The notes beneath the pieces are model-generated. The model saw only the letters and a list, made by a program, of their open reading frames with translations. It made no database searches and was not told the origin of the DNA. Positions 17,482 to 26,991 of a stretch of 64,000 nt of DNA are shown here, one piece after another; positions within the stretch are counted from its first letter, which is position 1, and every line of letters begins with the position of its first letter. Position numbers and translations under genes: made by a program. Source of the DNA: Candidatus Zixiibacteriota bacterium (GTDB lineage: Bacteria > Zixibacteria > MSB-5A5 > WJJR01); assembly GCA_036397555.1 (NCBI GenBank), contig DASWIS010000008.1, positions 248,001 through 312,000 of the forward strand. Reading direction: 5' to 3'.

Positions 17482-18384
17482 ATGGAACGTTCCGGCACAG
17501 AATTCAAAGTCGGCCTGACCGTCCTTCTGGCACTGGTGATCTTCGTCGGCGGACTGTTGTGGCTGAAGGGGTTTCGGCTGCGCACCAGCCGCTACACAGT
17601 TCAGGTCATGTTCCCGAATGTCGGCACCCTCGATGTCGGCGATCCTGCCTCCGTTTCCGGCGTGACCAAAGGCGAGGTGGCCGCCATCGATCTGCAGGGC
17701 GGCGAGGTGATTGTCGGGCTGTACATGTCCAACGACGTCAGTTTGCGCAGCGACGCCACGTTTACAATCCGTAACATCGGCCTGATGGGGCAGCGTTTTG
17801 TGGATGTGCGCACCGGGTTTTCACCGCACCCGCTGCCACTGGATGTCCCCGCCGACGGCTTCTATGACACGGGCCTGCCCGACGTGATGGGCGCGATGGG
17901 CCGCATGACCGAAGAAGTCCGCGACCTTATTCACGCCGTGCGTTCGACCATCGGCTCCGACACGGCGCTGGCGAAGATTCAGGCGATCTCGGCGAGTCTG
18001 GAACGCGTCACCAGCCAAACCGCCGAACTGATCGAGGAGCACCAGGATGCCGTGTCGCAGACGGTCGAGGACTTGCGCGGGGCGGCCGGATCACTGCGTC
18101 GAACGCTGCAAGAGAACGAAGGGCGCATTGCTCGCACGGTGGATCGATTCGATTCGGCGGCCGTTCGACTCGGGCTCTTTGCGGCGCGCATGGACACGCT
18201 CTCCGGACAGGTGCGCGATGTCGTCGATGAACTGCGCACTGGTGACGGCACGCTGCCGCGCCTGATTCACGACGACCAACTCCTGCGACGCTGGGAAGCG
18301 ACCGCCGATGAGCTCGACGCGTTGGTCGGCGACATCCGCGACCATCCCGGCAAATACCTCAAGGTCAAAGTGTCGCTTTTTTAG
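17482..18384 (+). CDS. MCE/MlaD-family lipid-transport protein
   Basis: A 300-residue inner-membrane-anchored protein: short cytoplasmic N-terminus (MERSGTEFKVG), one membrane helix (LTVLLALVIFVGGLLWL, residues about 12-28), an MCE domain (about 38-125, TVQVMFPNVGTLDVGDPASV, SGVTKGEV, IRNIGLMGQRFVDV), then a long helical, coiled-coil-like tail (about 150-290) that would extend across the periplasm. MCE proteins bind and shuttle lipids between membranes, normally with MlaE permease and MlaF ATPase; neither is adjacent, so those partners must be elsewhere or the following exporter genes are merely neighbours. The ATG at 17482 was preferred to the TTG at 17464 because it matches the usual start just before the membrane helix. 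Confidence 0.87.
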   Translation: MERSGTEFKVGLTVLLALVIFVGGLLWLKGFRLRTSRYTVQVMFPNVGTLDVGDPASVSGVTKGEVAAIDLQGGEVIVGLYMSNDVSLRSDATFTIRNIGLMGQRFVDVRTGFSPHPLPLDVPADGFYDTGLPDVMGAMGRMTEEVRDLIHAVRSTIGSDTALAKIQAISASLERVTSQTAELIEEHQDAVSQTVEDLRGAAGSLRRTLQENEGRIARTVDRFDSAAVRLGLFAARMDTLSGQVRDVVDELRTGDGTLPRLIHDDQLLRRWEATADELDALVGDIRDHPGKYLKVKVSLF

Positions 18385-18481
18385 CTCCGGAGCGCGCACC
18401 GCGCCATCATCACTTTCACCACGCCAACATCCATCGTTCATTTCCGGGCGGGCAGAACGGCCACGCATTAGTTAGATTGCA

Positions 18482-18507
18482 CGTCTGCCGGAAGCTGCGG
18501 GCAGACG
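18482..18507. other. Hairpin just upstream of the ABC exporter pair
   Basis: CGTCTGCC (18482-18489) pairs with GGCAGACG (18500-18507) across a 10-nt loop, 13 bp before the ATG at 18521. No T-run follows, so it is more likely a leader structure than a terminator. Confidence 0.35.
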
Positions 18508-18520
18508 AAACCGTTACCGC

Positions 18521-20272
18521 ATGTTGCGATATCTCAGACTCGTGTGGCCTTATCTGGCCCGATACAAGCGACACTTTGTATTGGGCGCGGTGGCCATTGC
18601 CGCAACCAACACGCTGGCGATGTTCGCGCCATTGGTGCTGCGGCGCGCGATCAACCGGCTGGAGAGCGGCACGGCGATCGACCAACTGGCACAGGATGCG
18701 ATGCTCATCATCGCGCTCGCGTTCGGCGCCGGTGTCTTCCGCTTTTTGGTGCGTCGCTGGGTGATCTGGGCGTCGCGCCTGATCGAGTATGATTTGCGCG
18801 GCGATCTGTTTGCCCACGTCAGTGCGCTGGACCAGACGTTCTTCGATCGCACGTCGACCGGCGACATCATTACGCGTGCGTCATCCGATGTCGAGCAGGT
18901 GCGTATGATGGTCGGCCCCGGCATCATGCAGGGGACCAACACGCTCATGGTGGGACTGGCGGCGGTCCCGTTGATGATCCATCTCGATTGGCAATTGGCG
19001 CTGTGGGCGCTCGCGCCTCTGCCGCTGCTGGCCATTCTCACCAATCGCCTCGGCGGCATCGCACACCGTCGCAATCTCGCCGTGCAGGATGCGTTCTCAC
19101 GGATGTCGGCTTTCGTGCAGGAAACGCTGTCGGGAATCCGTGTCCTCAAAGCGCATGCCCGTGAGGACAATCGCTCCGCGATGTTCGACGAGGAGAACAG
19201 CGGCTACTTTCACCTCAACATGCGGCTGACACGGCTGTACGGCTCGTTTATGCCGATGATGTCGCTGATATCCGGCGTGGCGATCGTCCTGGTCCTGTAC
19301 TTCGGCGGGCGCGGCGTTGTTACCGGACGAATCGACTTGGGCACATTGGTCGCATTCGCCGCGTACATGGGAATGTTGATTTGGCCGATGGTAGCGCTCG
19401 GCTGGGTGGTTTCGCTGTTTCAGCGCGGACTGGTCTCGGCGCAGCGAATCAATGCCGTCTTGTCGACCCAACCGCGCGTTGTTGATCCGCCGCCCGGTGC
19501 CCGGAAAACAATTCCGCAATCGGGCGCGCTGGAGTTTCGGAGTCTGACCTTTTCATACAACGGCAACAGCAACGCGCCGGTATTGCGCGACGTAACCTTC
19601 GCTATCGAACCGGGAGAGACGGTCGCGATTGCCGGGCCGACCGGCAGCGGCAAATCAACCGTGGCGCACTTGCTCTGGCGGCGTTACCCGGTCGCGGACG
19701 GTGCGATGCTGCTCGGTGGCACCGACGCCAATCGCGTACCCGTTTCCGAGTGGCGACGGCTCGTGGCGATGGTACCGCAGGAAGCGTTCCTGTTTTCCGA
19801 ATCGTTGGCGTCGAATATCGCGCTGGGATCCGATGATATCCCGCGTGAACAGGTGATGGCGTACGCGCGCGACGCCGCATTCGACAAAGATGTCCAGGAT
19901 TTTCCGCGCGGCTATGACACGATGGTGGGTGAACGCGGAATCACACTGTCGGGCGGACAAAAGCAGCGTGCCGCCCTGGCGCGGGCACTGGCGGTGGACA
20001 GCCGCGTGCTGGTTCTCGATGATGCGTTCAGCGCCGTCGACGCGCAGACCGAGCAGGAGATTCTCACCCGGCTGGCAACCTTGTTCGGCACGCGCATGAT
20101 CCTGATGATCACACACCGTCTGGCGACATTGCGCAAGCTCGATCGCGTCCTGTTCTTCGAACGCGGTCGCCTGACGGACAGCGGTGCACACGACGCACTG
20201 ATTGTCGCCGGCGGGCCCTATGCGCGATGGGCCATGAGACGGACGCTCGAAGAAGAATTGGAAGAGATGTGA
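18521..20272 (+). CDS. ABC exporter half-transporter, MdlA-like subunit with degenerate catalytic residue
   Basis: A 583-residue fused permease-ATPase. Residues 1-310 hold six membrane helices of the type I exporter domain. The ATPase domain has Walker A GPTGSGKST near residue 372, signature LSGGQKQRAALARAL near 476, and Walker B VLVLDDAFSAVD near 500, where the catalytic glutamate is aspartate. The partner gene starts 4 bp later and carries the complementary change (LSVGE signature), the known arrangement for heterodimeric exporters of the MdlAB/BmrCD/TM287-288 class, in which one ATP site is inactive. Substrate (lipid, peptide or drug) cannot be read from sequence. Confidence 0.92.
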   Translation: MLRYLRLVWPYLARYKRHFVLGAVAIAATNTLAMFAPLVLRRAINRLESGTAIDQLAQDAMLIIALAFGAGVFRFLVRRWVIWASRLIEYDLRGDLFAHVSALDQTFFDRTSTGDIITRASSDVEQVRMMVGPGIMQGTNTLMVGLAAVPLMIHLDWQLALWALAPLPLLAILTNRLGGIAHRRNLAVQDAFSRMSAFVQETLSGIRVLKAHAREDNRSAMFDEENSGYFHLNMRLTRLYGSFMPMMSLISGVAIVLVLYFGGRGVVTGRIDLGTLVAFAAYMGMLIWPMVALGWVVSLFQRGLVSAQRINAVLSTQPRVVDPPPGARKTIPQSGALEFRSLTFSYNGNSNAPVLRDVTFAIEPGETVAIAGPTGSGKSTVAHLLWRRYPVADGAMLLGGTDANRVPVSEWRRLVAMVPQEAFLFSESLASNIALGSDDIPREQVMAYARDAAFDKDVQDFPRGYDTMVGERGITLSGGQKQRAALARALAVDSRVLVLDDAFSAVDAQTEQEILTRLATLFGTRMILMITHRLATLRKLDRVLFFERGRLTDSGAHDALIVAGGPYARWAMRRTLEEELEEM

Positions 20273-20276
20273 CCCG

Positions 20277-22112
20277 ATGAGCGAACGGTTTTTCGAAGAC
20301 GAGGCGCTCGGCAAAGCCTATGACCATCGTCTGATGCGGCGGCTGCTGACTTACCTGCGCCCCTATCGCGGGGTTGTTTTCGGCGCCGTGATCATTCTGC
20401 TGGGTCTCTCCGCGTTGCAGATTGCCGGGCCATGGATCATCAAACGCATTATCGACGGACCGATCGCCTCCGGCGACATGCAATCGCTGGTCCGCTGGAT
20501 TCTCATCTATGCCGGTGTGATGGCGCTGCAGTTTGGCATTGAAGTCGGCCACACGGTCATGACCCAATGGATCGGCCAGCGGGCGATGGTCGACATGCGC
20601 GCGCAGTTATTCGGCCATCTGATGCGAATGGACATGCGGTTTTTCGACCGCAATCCGGTCGGACGGCTCCTGACGCGCGTGACCGGCGATGTCAATACAC
20701 TCAGTGAAATGTTCTCCTCGGGCGTCGTGACCGTCTTCGGCGATGTCTTCACACTGATCGCAATCGTCGTGGCGATGGTGTCTCTGGACGCAAAACTGGC
20801 ATTGATTACATTCGCGATTCTGCCGCTGCTCATGGCCGCCACGTTGGTCTTTAAGCATCTTGTGCGGCACGTATTTCGCGAGGTGCGGCGGCTGGTCGCG
20901 CAATTGAATGCCTACTGGCAGGAACGGGTCACCGGAATTTCGGTCATTCAGGGGTTCGCTCAGGAAGAGCGCGCCATCGCCGGCCACCAAAAGCGCAATG
21001 CCGAACTGCGCAGCGCCCACCAGCGCTCGGTCCTGCTGTACGCCGTCTTCTTTCCGGTCGTCGAATTGATCGGCGCGATCTCGTTGGCGCTGATCGTCTG
21101 GTACGGGGGCGGACGTGTTGCGCTCGGCGCCATGAGTTTTGGCGCGCTCGTGGCCTTTATTCAGTATGCGGAGCGCTTCTATTCGCCGATTCGTGACCTG
21201 GCTGAGAAGTACAATATTCTGCAGGGGGCGATGGCATCTTCGGAACGCATCTTCAAACTGCTGGACACCGAGCCGCGCATCAAGATTCCAACGTACGCCG
21301 TGGTCGACCCGCGATCGGGCGACGGCGCGCGCGATGTCGGCGCCGTGGAGTTCCGTGACGTTTGGTTTGCATATGAAGGAGAGGATTGGGTTCTCAAAGA
21401 TGTCTCATTCCGTATTGCGCCGGGAGAAACGGTCGCCGTCGTGGGTGCGACCGGTGCGGGCAAGACATCGTTGGCCAACCTGATCACACGCCTTTACGAG
21501 TATCAACGCGGTTCGATTTCCATTGATGGCATCGACGCGCGCGCCTGGGACCCGCGCGCGCTGCGACGGCGCGTCGGTACTATTTCGCAGGATGTGTTTC
21601 TGTTCGCCGGAGACGTCTCAGAAAACGTCTCATTGCACTCTGATACGGTCGATCGTGACCGTGTCGCCCAAATCGCCCAGCGCATCGGCATTGGTGAGTT
21701 GCTGCGGCGTGACGGCGATGAAACTGCCCGTGCTGTGGGCGAGCGCGGCGCAGGATTGTCGGTTGGCGAAAAGCAGTTGGTGGCGTTCGCCCGCGCCATC
21801 GCCTACGATCCGGGCATCCTCATTCTCGATGAGGCCACCGCCTCAGTCGACCATGAGACGGAGGGACGAATCCAAACCGCATTGGCCGAGGTTTTCTCCG
21901 GTCGAACGAACATCGTCATCGCGCACCGTCTCTCCACCGTGCGTTCTGCCGACCGGATCATCGTCCTGCACAAGGGGCAATTGCGCGAAATCGGCACGCA
22001 CATTGAGCTGTTGGCGCTCGACGGCATTTACGCGCGTCTCCATCGCCTTCAATTCGAGGCCGATGCCCCATCCACTGTCCCGTCCCCCCGTGTGAAGGTC
22101 GAAACCGCGTGA
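20277..22112 (+). CDS. ABC exporter half-transporter, MdlB-like catalytic partner
   Basis: A 611-residue fused permease-ATPase, translated 4 bp after its partner. Six membrane helices lie in residues about 20-330. Walker A is GATGAGKTS near residue 389, the signature is LSVGEKQLVAFARAI near 493 instead of LSGGQ, and Walker B ILILDEATASVD near 512 keeps the catalytic glutamate. With the upstream protein it would form a heterodimer with one consensus ATP site (this Walker B plus the partner's LSGGQ) and one degenerate site. Its stop overlaps the GTG of the inositol-monophosphatase gene. Location just after an MCE protein hints at envelope lipid traffic, as inference. Confidence 0.92.
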   Translation: MSERFFEDEALGKAYDHRLMRRLLTYLRPYRGVVFGAVIILLGLSALQIAGPWIIKRIIDGPIASGDMQSLVRWILIYAGVMALQFGIEVGHTVMTQWIGQRAMVDMRAQLFGHLMRMDMRFFDRNPVGRLLTRVTGDVNTLSEMFSSGVVTVFGDVFTLIAIVVAMVSLDAKLALITFAILPLLMAATLVFKHLVRHVFREVRRLVAQLNAYWQERVTGISVIQGFAQEERAIAGHQKRNAELRSAHQRSVLLYAVFFPVVELIGAISLALIVWYGGGRVALGAMSFGALVAFIQYAERFYSPIRDLAEKYNILQGAMASSERIFKLLDTEPRIKIPTYAVVDPRSGDGARDVGAVEFRDVWFAYEGEDWVLKDVSFRIAPGETVAVVGATGAGKTSLANLITRLYEYQRGSISIDGIDARAWDPRALRRRVGTISQDVFLFAGDVSENVSLHSDTVDRDRVAQIAQRIGIGELLRRDGDETARAVGERGAGLSVGEKQLVAFARAIAYDPGILILDEATASVDHETEGRIQTALAEVFSGRTNIVIAHRLSTVRSADRIIVLHKGQLREIGTHIELLALDGIYARLHRLQFEADAPSTVPSPRVKVETA

Positions 22113-22918
22113 CCACCGCGACGCTGGCCCGACACGACAGGGATTATCTCGAGGCGGCCCTGCCGATTGCACGCGCGGCCGGCGAACTGCTCGCCGGAGA
22201 ATTGGGACACGCGCGTCAGGTCGAACTGAAAGGATCGATCAATCTGGTCACCGAGATGGACCGCCGCGCCGAAGAGTTGATTGTCGAACGATTATCCAGA
22301 ACATTCCCCGATTTTGCAATCATTGCCGAGGAGGGATCACAACATCAAGTCGGCAATGAGTATCGTTGGTATGTCGATCCGCTCGACGGCACAACGAACT
22401 ATGCTCATGGCTTGCCGGTGTTCTGTGTCTCCATGGGGTTATGGCGGGGCGACCGACCGGTCTGCGGCATCGTCTATCACCCCACGGGCGATGAATTGTT
22501 CACCGCTGTGACCGGTGGCGGCGCGTATCTCAACTCACACAGACTGTCTGTTTCGACCACATCGGAATTGGGACACGCGCTGCTGGCGACCGGCTTTCCC
22601 TACGACATTCGCACGACGGCAGACGACAACCTCGACCATTTCGCGCACTTTGCCAAACGGGCGCGCGCGATCCGTCGCATGGGCGCGGCCGCGCTCGATC
22701 TGGCATGGACCGCCGCCGGGCGCTTCGACGGTTTCTGGGAGATGAAGCTATCGCCCTGGGACTTTGCAGCGGCCGTGATTCTCTGCCTGGAAGCCGGCGC
22801 GGTTGTGACCAACTTTCGGGGAGCACCCTTCACGTTGGCGGAAGGGCAAGCCGTAGCGGCCAACCGCGTGTTGCACCCGCAGCTCTTGGGTGTCCTGGCC
22901 GAAGGACGCCTGCCGTAG
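22109..22918 (+). CDS. Inositol-1-monophosphatase family phosphatase
   Basis: A 269-residue Mg-dependent, Li-sensitive-type phosphatase (SuhB/IMPase family). The three metal-binding motifs are visible: IIAEEGS near residue 70, WYVDPLDGTTNYAHG near 88, and WDFAAAVILCLEAGA near 215. The GTG start at 22109 overlaps the previous stop as GTGA, implying coupled translation. Substrates of this family include myo-inositol phosphate, histidinol phosphate, NADP and 3'-phosphoadenosine 5'-phosphate; the sequence does not separate them. It ends 9 bp before the antiporter gene. Confidence 0.9.
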   Translation: MTTATLARHDRDYLEAALPIARAAGELLAGELGHARQVELKGSINLVTEMDRRAEELIVERLSRTFPDFAIIAEEGSQHQVGNEYRWYVDPLDGTTNYAHGLPVFCVSMGLWRGDRPVCGIVYHPTGDELFTAVTGGGAYLNSHRLSVSTTSELGHALLATGFPYDIRTTADDNLDHFAHFAKRARAIRRMGAAALDLAWTAAGRFDGFWEMKLSPWDFAAAVILCLEAGAVVTNFRGAPFTLAEGQAVAANRVLHPQLLGVLAEGRLP

Positions 22919-22927
22919 GAGACCCCG

Positions 22928-24655
22928 ATGGACGAGTGGGGAGTTCTCGGTGATTTGGTCATCGTCTTCACGGTGGCCGTATTCGTTGTCCTGATCCTGC
23001 GACGGGCCCGGATTCCCTCCATTGCAGCATTCATCGTCGCGGGTGCGCTGGTCGGCCCGCGCGCCTTCAGTCTCATCAAAGATTACCACCAGGTCGAGTT
23101 GCTGGCGGAAGTCGGCGTCGTCCTGCTCTTATTCAGCATCGGCCTGGAATTGTCGTTGGAACGGATGCGTCGATTGTGGCGCCCCATTGTCATCGCCGGC
23201 GCCTTTCAGGTCGGCGCCACGATCCTCATTGCCGTGGGGGCGACGACCGCAATCGGCTTCGGTATCCGTGCGGCCATCTTCACCGGATTCCTGGTGGCGC
23301 TATCGAGCACTGCCATTGTCTTGCGGTCACTGCAACAGCGCGATGAGTTGGAAGCGCCGCACGGGCGCTTCACCATTGGCGTGCTGGTGTTTCAGGATCT
23401 CTGCGTCGTGCCGATGCTGCTGGCGATTCCGTTCCTTTCCGGCTCCGCGGGCTCGATTGGTGAGGCGGGTCGCGCGCTGGCCAAGACCGTCATCGTGATT
23501 ACGGCCGTGCTGCTCGCGACGCGGATCATTGTTCCGCGCATTCTCCATCTGGTAGCCAAGACACGGCAACGCGATTTGTTCGTTCTCGTTGTGTTTACCG
23601 TTTGCGTAGGCACCGCCTGGGTGCTCTCGCTCTTCGGCATTTCCGTCGCGCTCGGGGCCTTCATGGCTGGGCTGGTCGTATCCGGCAGCGCGTATCGTCA
23701 CCAGGCGCTCTCGGATGTGATCCCGTTTCGCGAGGTCCTGACCAGCTTGTTTTTCATTTCAGTCGGAATGCTGTTGGACCCGCGTTTCCTGATGGCCAAC
23801 ATTGCGGGTATTCTGTTGATTCTTGCCGCCGTCCTCGTTGTCAAGTTCCTGATCGTTCTCTGTGTCGCCCGGATGGCGCAACTGCCGTTGCGCGCCGGCA
23901 TTCTGGCGGGCACGGCGCTCGCGCAAATCGGGGAATTCGCCTTCGTCCTGCGATACGCTGCCGAGGGGACCAACCTGCTGCCCCCGACAATCGATGAATC
24001 GCTGCTGGCCGCGGCGATCCTCTCAATGCTCATCACACCCCTGCTACTGGCGGTCGGGCCAAAGCTGGCGGCCGGTGTCGGGCGAGTCCGTATGCTCAAT
24101 CGAATGCTCGATATCCCCTCCAGCAATGAATTCGGAGACGTGACCCGCCTGCTGCGAGATCATGTGATCATCGCAGGATATGGGGTGGCTGGTCAGGAAT
24201 TGGGCCGATCACTGGATCGTGCCGACATTGAGTACGTTGTCGTTGACCTGAACCCGGAAACCGTACGTTCGGCATCGCGCAGCGGCGTGCCGATTTGCTT
24301 CGGTGACATCACCAGCGCCGAGGTCCAACACCAATTGGGGATCGATCATGCCAGAGAGTTGGTCATGGTGGTCAACGACCCGGCGGCGGCGGAGCGTGCC
24401 GTCAAAGCCGTTCGCGCCAACGGCGCAACGCTTCATGTCATCGTCCGCTCGCGGTACCTGCTCGATTCCCCGACATTGCTGGCCGCCGGGGCCAGCGAAG
24501 TCGTGCCTGCCGAGCTGGAGGCCGCGGTGCAGGTGACGCAACGGGTGCTGGCGCGCCACGGAGTCGCGGGTGCAGTGATCGGGGAGCAGGTGGTGCGGAT
24601 TCGTCAGCGCGGCGACGATCAGCCACTTAAGGCGCCGGATTCTCGAGAGACTTAA
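22928..24655 (+). CDS. CPA2-type monovalent cation/proton antiporter with TrkA-N domain
   Basis: A 575-residue membrane protein. Residues about 5-380 form the 12-13 helix Na+/H+ exchanger domain (LLFSIGLELSLERMRRLWRP near 70, STAIVLRSLQQRDE near 120, GAFMAGLVVSGS near 240, LAQIGEFAFVL near 330), and residues about 410-530 form a cytosolic TrkA-N nucleotide-binding domain with HVIIAGYGVAGQELGRSL. This is the KefB/KefC-like architecture, a K+ or Na+ efflux system gated by nucleotide binding; the short tail after TrkA-N has no TrkA-C domain. The last 29 bases overlap the 3' end of the convergent response-regulator gene. Confidence 0.92.
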   Translation: MDEWGVLGDLVIVFTVAVFVVLILRRARIPSIAAFIVAGALVGPRAFSLIKDYHQVELLAEVGVVLLLFSIGLELSLERMRRLWRPIVIAGAFQVGATILIAVGATTAIGFGIRAAIFTGFLVALSSTAIVLRSLQQRDELEAPHGRFTIGVLVFQDLCVVPMLLAIPFLSGSAGSIGEAGRALAKTVIVITAVLLATRIIVPRILHLVAKTRQRDLFVLVVFTVCVGTAWVLSLFGISVALGAFMAGLVVSGSAYRHQALSDVIPFREVLTSLFFISVGMLLDPRFLMANIAGILLILAAVLVVKFLIVLCVARMAQLPLRAGILAGTALAQIGEFAFVLRYAAEGTNLLPPTIDESLLAAAILSMLITPLLLAVGPKLAAGVGRVRMLNRMLDIPSSNEFGDVTRLLRDHVIIAGYGVAGQELGRSLDRADIEYVVVDLNPETVRSASRSGVPICFGDITSAEVQHQLGIDHARELVMVVNDPAAAERAVKAVRANGATLHVIVRSRYLLDSPTLLAAGASEVVPAELEAAVQVTQRVLARHGVAGAVIGEQVVRIRQRGDDQPLKAPDSRET

Positions 24656-25391
24656 GCAGATCGCCGATCCGATCAACGCGGAACGGTTTGATCAGGAAAG
24701 CATCGGCCTGACCGTTGGCCAGGTCACGGCCGTCGGTCGATATGGCTGAGCCGGTCATCAGCAACACCGGAAGGTCGGGATGCTGTTCCTTGATGCGGAT
24801 GATCAATTCTCCCCCGGAAATCCCGGGCAACTGATAATCGACGATGATCGCGTCGGGAACATCATGGCTGATTGCTGAGAGCGCATCTTCGCCCGTCGGA
24901 ACACTGCGTACCTTGTAGCCCATCGCTGTTGTCAAATCCGAGAGCATCAGCCGAAACTCCATGTTGTCTTCGACAATCAGGATACTGCGGATGCGGTGTT
25001 TGGCCGACTCCGCCCCGTCGCGCGGCAGCACTTGTGCGAGGATCTCCTCGATGCGCCCGAGCCGGAACGGCTTCATCAGGAATCCGTCGGCCCCGGCGCG
25101 GGACGCGGCTTCCTTGTGATCCCGATACGCCCATCCGGTGATCATCACCACGGGCAGTGATTTGTTGGACGCTTTCAATCGGGACAGCAGCGTGAGGCCA
25201 TCGACATTCGGCATCTTGATGTCACTGATGACGCAGTCGACCGGACGGCTCGCCACGATATCGAGCGCTTCCTGCCCGTCACCGGCGACCAGGGTTGTGT
25301 AGCCGACCGACGTCAGCGCCTCAGAGAGCATCGCTCTGAGATATTCGTCGTCCTCGACAATTAACAGTGTGGGTTGGTTTGCGGACTGCAT
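24627..25391 (-). CDS. Protein with two tandem response-regulator receiver domains
   Basis: A 254-residue cytosolic protein made of two complete REC domains and nothing else. REC1 (about 9-125) has LIVEDDEYLR, phosphoacceptor Asp in CVISDIKMPNVDG, Thr in VVMITG, and Lys in FLMKPFR. REC2 (about 134-250) has ILIVEDNMEFRL, Asp in AIIVDYQLPGISG, LLMTGS and FLIKPFR. All phosphorylation residues are intact in both. There is no output domain or kinase next to it, so it probably works by protein interaction or in a phosphorelay. It follows the phosphomannomutase gene by 40 bp on the same strand and its 3' end overlaps the antiporter gene on the opposite strand. Confidence 0.9.
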   Translation of the reverse strand: MQSANQPTLLIVEDDEYLRAMLSEALTSVGYTTLVAGDGQEALDIVASRPVDCVISDIKMPNVDGLTLLSRLKASNKSLPVVMITGWAYRDHKEAASRAGADGFLMKPFRLGRIEEILAQVLPRDGAESAKHRIRSILIVEDNMEFRLMLSDLTTAMGYKVRSVPTGEDALSAISHDVPDAIIVDYQLPGISGGELIIRIKEQHPDLPVLLMTGSAISTDGRDLANGQADAFLIKPFRVDRIGDLLKSLENPAP

Positions 25392-25431
25392 CCGGAACCC
25401 AAAGCGATTAGAAGGATTCCGGCCGTGCTGC

Positions 25432-26838
25432 CTATTCGGCTGCCGTGCTGGATTTCTTGCGACGATGTCCCTTGATGATCACCAGCAGCTCGGCCGTCTT
25501 CTCCTCTAAAAGGTCGGCCGAATCGGCTTCGACATTGAGTCGCAGGAGGGGCTCGGTGTTGGACGGGCGTACGTTGAACCACCAACTCTCAAAGGAGATG
25601 GTGATCCCGTCGGTGCGATCGACGATGGCCTTGGGGTAGGCCTTGACGACCCGCTCCAGTGTCTTGGCGATCGATGAGACCTTGGTATTGATCTCGCCCG
25701 AGCGGACATACGGGTCGACCGATGCCACCAGCTCCGAGAGGGGCTGGCCGGATTCCGAGATTGTCTCGAGCGCAACCAACATGGCGATCAGTCCGGAGTC
25801 GGCATTCCAGTTGTTTCGAAAGTAGAAATGCCCTGAGTGCTCGCCGCCGAAGACTGCTTCTTCATGCTTCATAATCGGTTTGATCAACGCGTGGCCGACC
25901 GGCGTACGGACGGCCCGTCCGCCCGCCCTGGAAATCGCATCCGGGACCGCCTTGGAACATATCAAGTTGTACAGGATCGCTTCTCCGGGATGTTTCTTGA
26001 GCAGGTTCAGTGCCACCAGCAGCGTCACGATATCCCCGCCCAGCGGTCGTCCCTTCTCGTCGACCAAAAACATCCGGTCGCCGTCGCCATCGAAGGCGAC
26101 GCCGAAGTCGGCCCTTTCCTCCACGATCCGTTTTTGCAGCTGACGGAGGTTGGCGGGATCGATCGGGTTGGCTTCGTGGTTGGGGAAGGTTCCATCAAGC
26201 TCGAAGAACATGGGGATCAATGTGCAGGGCAACTCCCCGAACACACGTGGAACGGCCGCTCCCGCCATACCGTTGCCGGCGTCGACCACGATGCGAAACG
26301 GCTTGATCCGGCTGCCGTCAACGAACGACAACGCGTGCCGCACATAGGCGTCGGAGATCTCCCGTTGCGAGACCGCTCCGGTGCGGGCCGGTGGATCGAA
26401 ATCGTCCAGTGCGATCGTTTCCCTGATCCGCCCGATCCCATCTTCCAGCGAGAGCGGCTCGGCTCCCTGGCGGCAGAGTTTGAATCCATTGTATTCGGGC
26501 GGATTGTGCGACGCGGTCACCATGGCACCGCCGTCGAGTTTCAGGCTGCCCACGGCAAAGTACAGCGCATCGGTCGGCACGCGGCCCACATCGACGACAT
26601 CGCACCCCTGCGCCGTGATGCCGTCCGACAGGGCTTGTGCCAATTCGTCGGAGTGGATGCGCATGTCGCGACCCAGCGCGATCGTCCCGCCCCCGATTTC
26701 CTGCGCGAACGCGCGTCCAATCAGGTTGGCGGCATGGGCATTGAGTTGCTCGGGCACAATTCCACGCACGTCGTAACTTTTGAAGATGCCCGCGTCGATC
26801 CCGGGCAGGGTTGATTCGCGGCGTCGAACTGATCTCAT
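25432..26838 (-). CDS. manB: Phosphomannomutase/phosphoglucomutase
   Basis: A 468-residue alpha-D-phosphohexomutase interconverting hexose 6- and 1-phosphates. The phosphoserine loop TASHNPPEYNG has the catalytic serine at residue 110, the Mg-binding loop FDGDGDRMF is at 250-257, the sugar-binding GGEHSGH lies near 330, and the phosphate-binding RPSNTEPLLRLNVEA is near residue 435. These are the four domains of the ManB/AlgC type. The product feeds glycan and LPS synthesis as well as glycogen turnover. The gene is divergent from the MalK-type ATPase gene with 153 bp between starts and is followed by the double-receiver protein. Confidence 0.92.
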   Translation of the reverse strand: MRSVRRRESTLPGIDAGIFKSYDVRGIVPEQLNAHAANLIGRAFAQEIGGGTIALGRDMRIHSDELAQALSDGITAQGCDVVDVGRVPTDALYFAVGSLKLDGGAMVTASHNPPEYNGFKLCRQGAEPLSLEDGIGRIRETIALDDFDPPARTGAVSQREISDAYVRHALSFVDGSRIKPFRIVVDAGNGMAGAAVPRVFGELPCTLIPMFFELDGTFPNHEANPIDPANLRQLQKRIVEERADFGVAFDGDGDRMFLVDEKGRPLGGDIVTLLVALNLLKKHPGEAILYNLICSKAVPDAISRAGGRAVRTPVGHALIKPIMKHEEAVFGGEHSGHFYFRNNWNADSGLIAMLVALETISESGQPLSELVASVDPYVRSGEINTKVSSIAKTLERVVKAYPKAIVDRTDGITISFESWWFNVRPSNTEPLLRLNVEADSADLLEEKTAELLVIIKGHRRKKSSTAAE

Positions 26839-26991
26839 CGGCAGTCGTCTCCCGTTGTGTGTTCCTGCTTGGTCCCCCGGCGGGGACAGAAACGTGAAAT
26901 GAGCGCGGCCGTGGGGCCCCGGTCAACCGCTATTGGGTTTTGCTCGAGGATTGACGCGGCGCCGATATGAGACGAACTTGCCGCCACGACG

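Noticed and set aside
25837-26814. Long plus-strand frame opposite the phosphomannomutase gene
   Set aside because: The opposite strand encodes a full phosphohexomutase with all motifs; this frame has none.
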